Assembly (NCBI GenBank): GCA_900772425.1
Contig: CAAHEK010000020.1
Span: 1-8,020 of the forward strand
From: an uncultured Lachnospira sp.
GTDB lineage: Bacteria > Bacillota > Clostridia > Lachnospirales > Lachnospiraceae
DNA length: 8,020 nt
Direction of reading: 5' to 3'
Shown here: piece after piece, positions 1 through 5,267 of the stretch
Position numbering within the stretch: position 1 is the first letter of the stretch
Layout: each line of letters starts with the position of its first letter
Program-made: the position numbers and the translations under genes
The notes under the pieces: model-generated
Told to the model about the DNA's origin: nothing
The model's input: only the letters and a program-made list of their open reading frames with translations
Database searches by the model: none

Positions 1-470
1 CGTTAAGGATAAGGGAAACAGACCCGATGGAAATTTTCACAGATTTAGACGGTCAGATTATTTTGAAAAAGTATTCACCAATAGGTGAATTATCTTCATT
101 TGCAACACAATATGCTGAGTCAATGTCCAAGGCTACGGGAACAACGGTATGCATAACGGACAGGGAACAGATAATTGCAGCATCAGGTCAGGATAAGAAA
201 GAACTCGTAGGTAAACCGGTTACCAAAGAATTAAGCAGGATAATGGATGCAAGAAAAGGAGTTGTTGCAACAGGAAAGGATAATGAATATGTAGGCGTAA
301 CAGAGGAAAATAATTTTGCACAGGAAGCGTTGTTTCCTATAATATGTGCAGGGGATGTATTGGGGAGTGTTATTATGCTTACGAATGAAATCCAGCCTAA
401 GTTTTCTGAGAATGAAAGGAAACTTGTGCAGACAGCCGCATATTTTTTGGGAAATCATATGGAAGCATAA
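1..470 (+). CDS. spoVT: Stage V sporulation protein T (partial, 5' end outside window)
   Basis: SpoVT is an AbrB-family transcription factor that adjusts sigma-G-dependent genes in the forespore. The reading frame is open from base 3, before the first ATG at 27, and the residues there (LRIRETDPMEIF) match the end of the SpoVT/AbrB swapped-hairpin DNA-binding domain, so the ATG at 27 is internal. About 23 N-terminal residues lie outside the window. With them the protein would be about 178 residues, the length of B. subtilis SpoVT as I recall it. After the linker (LKKYSPIGELSSFA) comes the C-terminal GAF-like domain, starting near the segment TGTTVCITDREQIIAASG and ending with NERKLVQTAAYFLG. 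The stop is TAA at 468-470. Function is assigned by family recognition; the ligand of the GAF domain is not known from the sequence. Confidence 0.93.
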   Translation, partial: LRIRETDPMEIFTDLDGQIILKKYSPIGELSSFATQYAESMSKATGTTVCITDREQIIAASGQDKKELVGKPVTKELSRIMDARKGVVATGKDNEYVGVTEENNFAQEALFPIICAGDVLGSVIMLTNEIQPKFSENERKLVQTAAYFLGNHMEA

Positions 471-476
471 GAAAAA

Positions 477-501
477 TTCTGTTAAAATTACAAAAACAGA
501 A
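477..501. repeat. Inverted repeat in the spoVT-rqcP gap
   Basis: Perfect 7-bp arms TTCTGTT (477-483) and AACAGAA (495-501) flank an 11-nt loop, seven bases after the spoVT stop. On the + strand there is no T-run after it, so it is not a convincing terminator for spoVT. On the minus strand it is followed by TTTTTC, but no minus-strand gene lies nearby. It could be a weak mRNA hairpin or a protein site. Confidence 0.4.
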
Positions 502-539
502 CATAAGGTACGCTGATGCGTTTCAGAAATGAGGATAAT

Positions 540-779
540 ATGAGATTAGATAAATATTTAAAAGTTTCAAGACTTATTAAAAGAAGAACAGTAGCCAATG
601 ATGCATGTGATGCCGGAAGAGTGTCAATTAATGGAAAGACAGCCAAGGCTTCTATTGATGTTAAGATTGGGGATGAAATAGAAATCCAGTTTGGAAATAA
701 GAGTGTTAAGGTACGCGTAACAGATGTTAAGGATACTGTAAAGAAAGACGAAGCAAAGGATATGTTTGAATATATTTAG
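540..779 (+). CDS. rqcP: RqcP, S4-domain ribosome-associated quality control factor
   Basis: RqcP (formerly YabO, Hsp15/HslR-like) binds stalled 50S subunits with RqcH and supports C-terminal alanine tailing of stuck nascent chains. The 79-residue protein is essentially one S4 RNA-binding domain: it opens with MRLDKYLKVSRLIKRRTVAN, continues through DAGRVSINGKTAKAS and DVKIGDEIEIQFG, and ends with a short charged tail. The start at 540 is chosen over the in-frame ATG at 516 because GAGG at 531-534 sits five bases before it and because family members begin MRLDKYLK. The eight extra residues from 516 do not resemble the family. The gene sits just upstream of yabP, as in B. subtilis. The 99-bp gap after it may contain a separate sporulation promoter for yabP. 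Confidence 0.92.
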   Translation: MRLDKYLKVSRLIKRRTVANDACDAGRVSINGKTAKASIDVKIGDEIEIQFGNKSVKVRVTDVKDTVKKDEAKDMFEYI

Positions 780-815
780 ACAGTCTTAATAGGCCTGTAA
801 TAATGTACACAAAAC

Positions 816-847
816 CATAATATGATATTAATGAAATAAATATTATG
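816..847. repeat. AT-rich inverted repeat upstream of yabP
   Basis: Perfect 8-bp arms CATAATAT (816-823) and ATATTATG (840-847) are separated by 16 nt, within the 99-bp gap between rqcP and yabP. The left arm also pairs, with one unpaired T, with ATATTAATG at 825-833. No T-run follows. CATAATAT also partly resembles a sigma-E -10 element (CATACAnT), but the spacing to a matching -35 (GTAATAAT at 797-804) is too short. Function unknown. Confidence 0.35.
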
Positions 848-878
848 TGCGTAAATATGCGCAGAAATGAGGATTGTT

Positions 879-1166
879 ATGGAAGAGAAGGCAAAGACAG
901 GCAGAACTCATGGACTATCAATGCAGGACAGAAAGAAAGCTGAAATGACAGGAATAACTGATGTTATATCATTTGACCCTTTAAAGGTTGTTTTGGAGTC
1001 TGACTATGGACTTATCACAATTAAAGGACAACAGCTGCATGTCAACAGACTATCTGTCGAGAAGGGTGAAATAAGCGTTGACGGAAGGATAGATTCATTT
1101 GTCTATTCAGAAAACGGAAGTTATTCGAAAAAGGGCGAATCATTGGTCGGAAGGCTGTTTAGATGA
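879..1166 (+). CDS. yabP: Sporulation protein YabP (spore cortex/coat stage)
   Basis: YabP is a small YabP/YqfC-family protein; in B. subtilis yabP and yabQ are mother-cell sporulation genes, and yabQ is needed for spore cortex formation. The 95-residue product shows the family pattern: a short polar N-terminus, then an ITDVISFDPLKVVLES strand segment, DYGLITIKGQQLHVNRLSV, and EKGEISVDGRIDSFVYSE. The start at 879 is preferred to the in-frame ATG at 867, because the latter is itself part of the ribosome binding site ATGAGG (867-872), six bases before ATG 879. The end overlaps yabQ by four bases (ATGA, 1163-1166), so the two are probably translationally coupled. Family assignment is strong; the molecular role is not known. 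Confidence 0.9.
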   Translation: MEEKAKTGRTHGLSMQDRKKAEMTGITDVISFDPLKVVLESDYGLITIKGQQLHVNRLSVEKGEISVDGRIDSFVYSENGSYSKKGESLVGRLFR

Positions 1167-1570
1167 TAAGCGATATTATATTGTGGGAAAGTGATGCACT
1201 TATACAGTCTCTGTTCTGGGGAATGATTTTTGCATTTGGCTATAACACAATAAGAATATTCAGGCGTCTGGTGCATCATAAGTCAGTACTTTTAATGAGC
1301 ATAGAAGACATAATATACTGGATATGTGTAGGGATTAAGGTCTTTGCAATATATTACACACTTAATAATGGAATTATAAGAGGTTTTATTCTGTGTGGCT
1401 TCATAATCGGAGCAGTTGTTTTTCAGCTTGCGTTTGGAAGCATATATGTGAAATATGTTACAAAAATGCTGCTATTTATTCTTGCACCATTGAAAAAAAT
1501 TATTGAAGTGGTTAAAATACATTTGTGTAAACTTTTTATTAGAAATGAAGGGAATAAGCATGAAGTTTGA
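1163..1570 (+). CDS. yabQ: Spore cortex biosynthesis membrane protein YabQ
   Basis: YabQ is a polytopic membrane protein of the mother-cell-derived forespore membrane, required for cortex assembly in B. subtilis. The 135-residue product is strongly hydrophobic, with helices at about residues 11-31 (ALIQSLFWGMIFAFGYNTI), 47-67, 71-91 and probably 96-115, followed by a short basic tail. The N-terminal part with the GYNTIRIFRRL segment after helix 1 is typical of the family. It is shorter than the B. subtilis protein, which has a longer C-terminal tail; short forms are, as far as I recall, usual in Clostridia. The start overlaps the yabP stop (ATGA) and the 3' end overlaps divIC by 11 bases, which suggests translation of all three from one mRNA. 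Confidence 0.85.
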   Translation: MISDIILWESDALIQSLFWGMIFAFGYNTIRIFRRLVHHKSVLLMSIEDIIYWICVGIKVFAIYYTLNNGIIRGFILCGFIIGAVVFQLAFGSIYVKYVTKMLLFILAPLKKIIEVVKIHLCKLFIRNEGNKHEV

Positions 1571-1892
1571 AACAAGACGTGAAAGGGAACAAAGGATAAA
1601 AAGACAGAGACAGTCTGCAATAATTGGAATGACAATGGCTGTTATAGTTGTTGTTGCCCTTGGATTTGTTTTGTGGAGAGGCAAACAGTCGCTTGCAGCC
1701 AAGAATAAAGAGTATGAGTCACAGAAAGCATCACTTGAGCAGCAGATAGATGAAGAACAGCAAAGAACAGATAATCTCGATGAATATAAGAAGTATGTTC
1801 AGACCAAGAAATTTGTTGAGGAGATGGCAAAAAGCAAATTCGGACTGATATATCCTGATGAAATTTTATTTAAACCTAATAAAAACCAATAA
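1560..1892 (+). CDS. divIC: Septum formation initiator DivIC (FtsB/DivIC family)
   Basis: DivIC is a bitopic divisome protein that works with FtsL and DivIB to license septal peptidoglycan synthesis. The 110-residue product has the standard build: a basic cytoplasmic N-terminus (residues 1-19), one membrane helix (about 20-39, AIIGMTMAVIVVVALGFVLW), an extracytoplasmic coiled coil rich in K, E and Q (about 42-75), and the family's C-terminal signature (KFVEEMAKSKFGLIYPDEILF). The start at 1560 is chosen over the in-frame ATG at 1503 because GAAGGG (1547-1552) precedes it by seven bases and because the upstream extension lies wholly inside yabQ. It overlaps yabQ by 11 bases. No terminator is visible after it. 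Confidence 0.9.
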   Translation: MKFETRREREQRIKRQRQSAIIGMTMAVIVVVALGFVLWRGKQSLAAKNKEYESQKASLEQQIDEEQQRTDNLDEYKKYVQTKKFVEEMAKSKFGLIYPDEILFKPNKNQ

Positions 1893-1906
1893 AAATAAAA
1901 TAGAGT

Positions 1907-1922
1907 ATTTGTTTTGACAAAT
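1907..1922. repeat. Inverted repeat around the -35 / Spo0A box
   Basis: ATTTGT (1907-1912) and ACAAAT (1917-1922) are perfect 6-bp arms with a 4-bp centre (TTTG). The right arm coincides with the -35 hexamer and the Spo0A box, so the symmetry may reflect a second, degenerate half-site for Spo0A or another regulator. Confidence 0.4.
1913..1921 (-). promoter_or_regulatory. Spo0A box overlapping the spoIIE -35
   Basis: The + strand reads TTTGACAAA; the minus strand reads TTTGTCAAA, which fits the Spo0A~P consensus TTTGTCRAA in full, flanking T's included. It covers the TTGACA hexamer exactly. At the B. subtilis spoIIG and spoIIE promoters Spo0A~P binds over or next to the -35 and contacts sigma-A, so the position is functionally sensible. 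Binding here is inferred from sequence only. Confidence 0.7.
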
Positions 1923-1946
1923 TCTGCATGATACATGCCCTATAAT
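1914..1946 (+). promoter_or_regulatory. Spo0A-type sigma-A promoter of spoIIE (21-bp spacer)
   Basis: Perfect -35 TTGACA (1914-1919) and perfect -10 TATAAT (1941-1946) are separated by 21 bp (1920-1940), too far apart for normal sigma-A use. From memory, B. subtilis spoIIE and spoIIG have the same layout, perfect or near-perfect hexamers spaced 21-22 bp, and need Spo0A~P for activity. Transcription would begin near 1953, about 38 bases before the spoIIE ATG. An intact inverted repeat lies inside the spacer. Confidence 0.78.
1926..1938. repeat. Inverted repeat within the promoter spacer
   Basis: GCATG (1926-1930) and CATGC (1934-1938) are perfect 5-bp arms around ATA, lying wholly inside the 21-bp spacer of the spoIIE promoter. 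The position would suit an operator, but arms this short can occur by chance. Confidence 0.35.
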
Positions 1947-1990
1947 GTGTAATCACTAAAATAGCCGGCAATGGCAGAAAAGGGGTTTGT

Positions 1991-3115
1991 ATGAGCGACA
2001 AATATAAGGATTATGTTATGACATACTCATTAAACAAGCTGTCGGAAACAGCCAGAACATTCAGAAGACTTGGAGATGCATACGAAAGCACTGACATGGA
2101 AACTGATGAATATAAGGGCTTTTCAAGACAGCTTTTTTTAGTTGCTGATATATTAGATGACTGTATGACAATGCATTTACATACCCAGGAGCTATCAAAA
2201 GAGCAGGTGCACGATATTATTGGAAGAGGCGTTCTTTCAGGAATAAGAATAAGAAATATAAGAATGGTTACAGGAAGAAATGGAAAAAAGGAACTTATTT
2301 TGCAGGCAAGAACAATGGGGAAAGGGTGCGTTTCTGCAAGAAAAATGGAAGCAATATTGAAAGTTTCTCTAGGAAATGCATTTTTTCCACAGGATACTAA
2401 CAGGATAATAATAAATGATGAGTACCATCAGTACGTTTATTATCAGGAGGACCGCTTCAGAATACTTAGTGCTGTAGCAAGGCACAGTAAATATAAAAAT
2501 GATTTGAGCGGGGATAATTTTCTGATGCAGAAGCTTTTTTGTGGGAAAATGGTAGCGGCCATATCCGATGGCTGTGGAAGCGGAAAGCGTGCTTTTGTCG
2601 AGAGCCGTATGGTAATAGAACTGATGGAGAACTGCATAGATGCCGGATTTGAGGAAAAGACAGCAATAGATTTGATTAATGCGGCGTATATTGCAGGAAA
2701 GGGACTTGGAAATCCGGTTACAATGGATATGAGCATAATAGACTGCCAGACCGGAATGCTGCATTGTATGAAGCTTGGAGCTGTATCTACATTTATAAAA
2801 AGAGACTGCTGGGTGGAGATTATAAAGTCGACAACATTGCCTATGGGTGTACTTGAGAAAGCAGATTATGACTGCACGACAAAAAAGCTTTATGACGGTG
2901 ATTATGTAATCATGATAAGTGATGGAATACTGGATAATATTCCGGGAGTAGACAAAGAGGAAAAAATGGTGGGTATAATAAATTCCATTTCGGAAAAAAA
3001 TCCCAAAGCGATTGCATCAAAGATATTGGAAAAGTCTCTTGAATATAACAAAATGGAGGCATTTGACGATTGTACGGTTCTTGTGCTGGGGTTGTTTGAC
3101 ACTTATGATAATTGA
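1991..3115 (+). CDS. spoIIE: SpoIIE-type PP2C phosphatase lacking the membrane domain
   Basis: SpoIIE dephosphorylates the anti-anti-sigma factor SpoIIAA to release sigma-F in the forespore. This 374-residue protein keeps a regulatory region (about 1-170) and a C-terminal PP2C/SpoIIE phosphatase domain with all expected metal-binding acidic positions: D175 in SGDN, D193 in SDGCGSG, D311 in ISDG and D359/D360 in DDCT. The family segment STTLPMGVL is present too. B. subtilis SpoIIE has 827 residues with ten N-terminal membrane helices; none are present here and no hydrophobic segment is seen. The start is firm: AGGGG (1981-1985) is five bases upstream, and an in-frame TAA at 1943 with no start codon between rules out an extension. 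The promoter just upstream is of the Spo0A type, which argues for a working sporulation gene rather than a decayed one. A related PP2C regulator is the alternative, but position supports spoIIE. Confidence 0.85.
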   Translation: MSDKYKDYVMTYSLNKLSETARTFRRLGDAYESTDMETDEYKGFSRQLFLVADILDDCMTMHLHTQELSKEQVHDIIGRGVLSGIRIRNIRMVTGRNGKKELILQARTMGKGCVSARKMEAILKVSLGNAFFPQDTNRIIINDEYHQYVYYQEDRFRILSAVARHSKYKNDLSGDNFLMQKLFCGKMVAAISDGCGSGKRAFVESRMVIELMENCIDAGFEEKTAIDLINAAYIAGKGLGNPVTMDMSIIDCQTGMLHCMKLGAVSTFIKRDCWVEIIKSTTLPMGVLEKADYDCTTKKLYDGDYVIMISDGILDNIPGVDKEEKMVGIINSISEKNPKAIASKILEKSLEYNKMEAFDDCTVLVLGLFDTYDN

Positions 3116-3130
3116 TAATATAATTTGGAT

Positions 3131-4711
3131 ATGAATGATGTATACAATAGAATTTCAGAATATATAAAAAAGAATAAAATGCTGGAAGCATGTGAAAATA
3201 TAATTGTCGGGTTGTCAGGAGGCGCTGATTCGGTATGCTTAATCAGGGTGCTGGCAGAATATCTGAAGAAAGAAGGAGCAGATATTAAAATTCATGCCAT
3301 ACATGTTAACCACGGAATAAGAAATGAGGCAGCCGATGACGAAGAATTTTCAGAAAAGTTGTGTGAAAAGCTTGGAATAGAATTTGAAAGTGTTCATATT
3401 GATGCTGTTAAAATGGCATCGGATACAGGAATGACACTTGAAGAGGCAGGAAGAAAAGCACGCTATGATATATTTGAAAAGTCAGCAAAGAAAAGAAAAA
3501 ATGCTGTTATTGCTGTGGCACACCATATGAATGACCAGGCAGAAACGGTTATAATGAATATGGTAAGAGGCAGCAGTATTAAGGGAATCGGCGGCATGCA
3601 GCCTGTAAGGGACAGAATAATAAGACCGTTATTATGTGTAACCAGAAAAGATATAGAGGGCTGGCTTTCTGAAATTGGTCAGAATTATGTAACAGACCTG
3701 ACCAATTTCGATAATGAATATACGCGTAACTGTATAAGAAATATTGTTATTCCTTATCTCACAGACAATGTAAATGCCAAATCAGTAGAGAATATCAGCC
3801 GTCTTGCAAGGGATATATCTCTTAATGAGGATTACATTACAGGTGAAACTAATAAGGCATTTGATAAATGTGTAAAAATTTCAGAAAAAGAAACTGTTAA
3901 GAATTTTGAAAAAGAATCTGTTAAGAATTTTGAAAAAGAATCTGTTAATGATTCTGCGGCGGATTTTGTAAAGAATTCTGAAAATGTTTCACAGGATAAC
4001 ATAAGATATACAATAGACCTTAATAAATTTAATAATTATCATGAGGTTATTAAGAAAAGAATAATATACAGATGTCTTGTCAGCCTTAGCGGAAGGGCAA
4101 AAGATGTGTATTCCGTTCATGTTGACGATGTGTACAACCTTAATGATTTGCGGGTTGGAAAACGTGTTGACACAGCATATGGAATTACAGCACAAAGAAC
4201 TTATGATGCAATCATATTAAGTAAGAAAAGTGATAATGTAATTCATAAAGATTACAAAGAAAATGCATGGAGCTACACACTTGATCCTGTCAGTGAAGGA
4301 ACATATGTAATTGACCGGGATGTGTACTTTAATGGCGAAGGTTATGTTCATATTGACAGCGTTACTGTAAAAATATGTGAAAATAATATAAAATACGAAG
4401 ATAATAACTATACTAAGACTTTTGATTATGATACAATTAACAATACTATCTGTTTCAGATTTCGTAAAGAAGGAGACAGAATAGCGGTTGACGATAATAA
4501 AAAACGTAAACTAAAAAAAGAATTCATAGACAGAAAGGTTCCGAAAGAATACAGGGATGATATAATGCTGGCCTGTAATGACAGCGATGTTCTGTGGGCT
4601 TTGGGAATCAGACGCTGCGAAGATTTTAAAGTGGAAGCAAATACAGGAAAATATTTGAAAATAACATTTAACACGGGACATGAAGTGCCTGATAAAGGAG
4701 GAAAATTATGA
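3131..4711 (+). CDS. tilS: tRNA(Ile)-lysidine synthetase
   Basis: TilS joins lysine to the wobble cytidine (C34) of the AUA-reading tRNA-Ile, using ATP, and is usually essential. The 526-residue product has the N-type ATP pyrophosphatase P-loop SGGADS at residues 29-34, then HAIHVNHGIRNEA, the AVAHHMNDQAETVIMNMVRGS segment and IRPLL, followed by the TilS linker and the C-terminal TilS_C domain (EGDRIAVDD, KRKLKKEFIDRKVP, LWALGIRRCEDF). It is longer than usual (roughly 430-470), partly through a linker insertion near residues 245-285 that contains a 24-bp tandem repeat. The start is uncertain: ATG 3131 is chosen over TTG 3125, but neither has a clear ribosome binding site, so coupling to the spoIIE stop 15 bases upstream is likely. 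The end overlaps hpt by four bases (ATGA). Confidence 0.93.
   Translation: MNDVYNRISEYIKKNKMLEACENIIVGLSGGADSVCLIRVLAEYLKKEGADIKIHAIHVNHGIRNEAADDEEFSEKLCEKLGIEFESVHIDAVKMASDTGMTLEEAGRKARYDIFEKSAKKRKNAVIAVAHHMNDQAETVIMNMVRGSSIKGIGGMQPVRDRIIRPLLCVTRKDIEGWLSEIGQNYVTDLTNFDNEYTRNCIRNIVIPYLTDNVNAKSVENISRLARDISLNEDYITGETNKAFDKCVKISEKETVKNFEKESVKNFEKESVNDSAADFVKNSENVSQDNIRYTIDLNKFNNYHEVIKKRIIYRCLVSLSGRAKDVYSVHVDDVYNLNDLRVGKRVDTAYGITAQRTYDAIILSKKSDNVIHKDYKENAWSYTLDPVSEGTYVIDRDVYFNGEGYVHIDSVTVKICENNIKYEDNNYTKTFDYDTINNTICFRFRKEGDRIAVDDNKKRKLKKEFIDRKVPKEYRDDIMLACNDSDVLWALGIRRCEDFKVEANTGKYLKITFNTGHEVPDKGGKL
3884..3948 (+). repeat. In-frame 24-bp tandem repeat inside tilS
   Basis: Units begin at 3884, 3908 and 3932 (the last one 17 bases long), about 2.7 copies. 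The first and second differ by one base (3893 A versus 3917 T, giving Thr versus Ser). Each full unit encodes eight residues of the pattern E-K-E-(T/S)-V-K-N-F, so copy changes keep the frame. It lies in the linker between the catalytic and C-terminal parts of TilS. Confidence 0.9.
4694..4701 (+). promoter_or_regulatory. Strong ribosome binding site of hpt
   Basis: AAAGGAGG lies within the last codons of tilS, six bases before the hpt ATG at 4708. It contrasts with the poor site before tilS and suggests hpt is translated efficiently from the shared mRNA. Confidence 0.85.
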
Positions 4712-5238
4712 AAAAACATTCGATTAAAGTTATGATATCTGAGGACAAGCTTGAAAAAAGAATCTGTGAACTTGGAGAACAGATAAACAGGGATTATGAG
4801 GGAAAGAGCCTTAAGCTTATATGTATTTTAAAGGGAAGTATATTCTTTACATGTGAACTTGCAAAGAGAATTACTCTTCCTGTAAAGATTGATTTTATAC
4901 AGACATCAAGCTATGGAAGCGGAACTGTATCAAGTGGAAATATTGCTATAAAGAAGGACCTTGATGAAAGTATTGAGGGAGAGCATGTACTTGTTATTGA
5001 AGATATTATAGATTCAGGTAATACATTATCTAAGCTTATGCCAATGTTAGAGGCAAGAAAACCAGCAGATATAGCTGTATGCACATTGCTTGATAAACCT
5101 GACAGAAGAGAAGCAGATGTAAATGTAAAATATAATGGATTTGAGATACCGGATGAGTTCGTTGTAGGATATGGCCTTGATTATGACCAGCAGTACAGAA
5201 ATTTATCATTTATAGGTTCACTTGAATTCGAGGAATAA
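4708..5238 (+). CDS. hpt: Hypoxanthine phosphoribosyltransferase
   Basis: This is the cytosolic purine salvage enzyme that converts hypoxanthine (and usually guanine) with PRPP to IMP (GMP). The 176-residue product is of normal length for bacterial HPRT. The PRPP-binding signature VLVIEDIIDSGNTL is at about residues 94-107, with the acidic pair E98-D99 and D102. The flexible loop follows the family pattern (TSSYGSGTVSSG), and the C-terminal part has the purine-pocket segment with FVVGYGLDYDQQYRNL. It overlaps tilS by four bases and is 29 bp from ftsH, the same tilS-hpt-ftsH order as in B. subtilis. In that species TilS and HprT have been reported to form a complex that activates ftsH transcription; whether that applies here is inference. 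Confidence 0.95.
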   Translation: MKKHSIKVMISEDKLEKRICELGEQINRDYEGKSLKLICILKGSIFFTCELAKRITLPVKIDFIQTSSYGSGTVSSGNIAIKKDLDESIEGEHVLVIEDIIDSGNTLSKLMPMLEARKPADIAVCTLLDKPDRREADVNVKYNGFEIPDEFVVGYGLDYDQQYRNLSFIGSLEFEE

Positions 5239-5253
5239 TATTCATTTCATAAT

Positions 5254-5261
5254 AAAGGAGG
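5254..5261 (+). promoter_or_regulatory. Strong ribosome binding site of ftsH
   Basis: AAAGGAGG sits six bases before the ftsH ATG at 5268 in the 29-bp hpt-ftsH gap and fixes the start. No separate promoter is evident in the gap. Confidence 0.85.
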
Positions 5262-5267
5262 CTGACA

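Noticed and set aside
27..29. ATG at 27 as the start of the first gene
   Set aside because: The frame is open upstream to base 3 and the upstream residues match SpoVT, so the gene is cut by the window edge rather than starting here.
797..823. Sigma-E-like promoter before yabP (GTAATAAT ... CATAATAT)
   Set aside because: The elements are separated by 11 bp, shorter than sigma-E promoters need, and the -10 matches only six of eight bases.
1812..1820. Second Spo0A box within divIC (TTTGTTGAG)
   Set aside because: Two mismatches from TTTGTCRAA; such 7-of-9 matches are frequent in AT-rich coding sequence.
1971..1994. Seven-codon ORF (MAEKGFV) overlapping the spoIIE start by ATGA
   Set aside because: There is no ribosome binding site before ATG 1971, and its body contains the AGGGG site that serves spoIIE. 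An overlap of this kind arises easily by chance.
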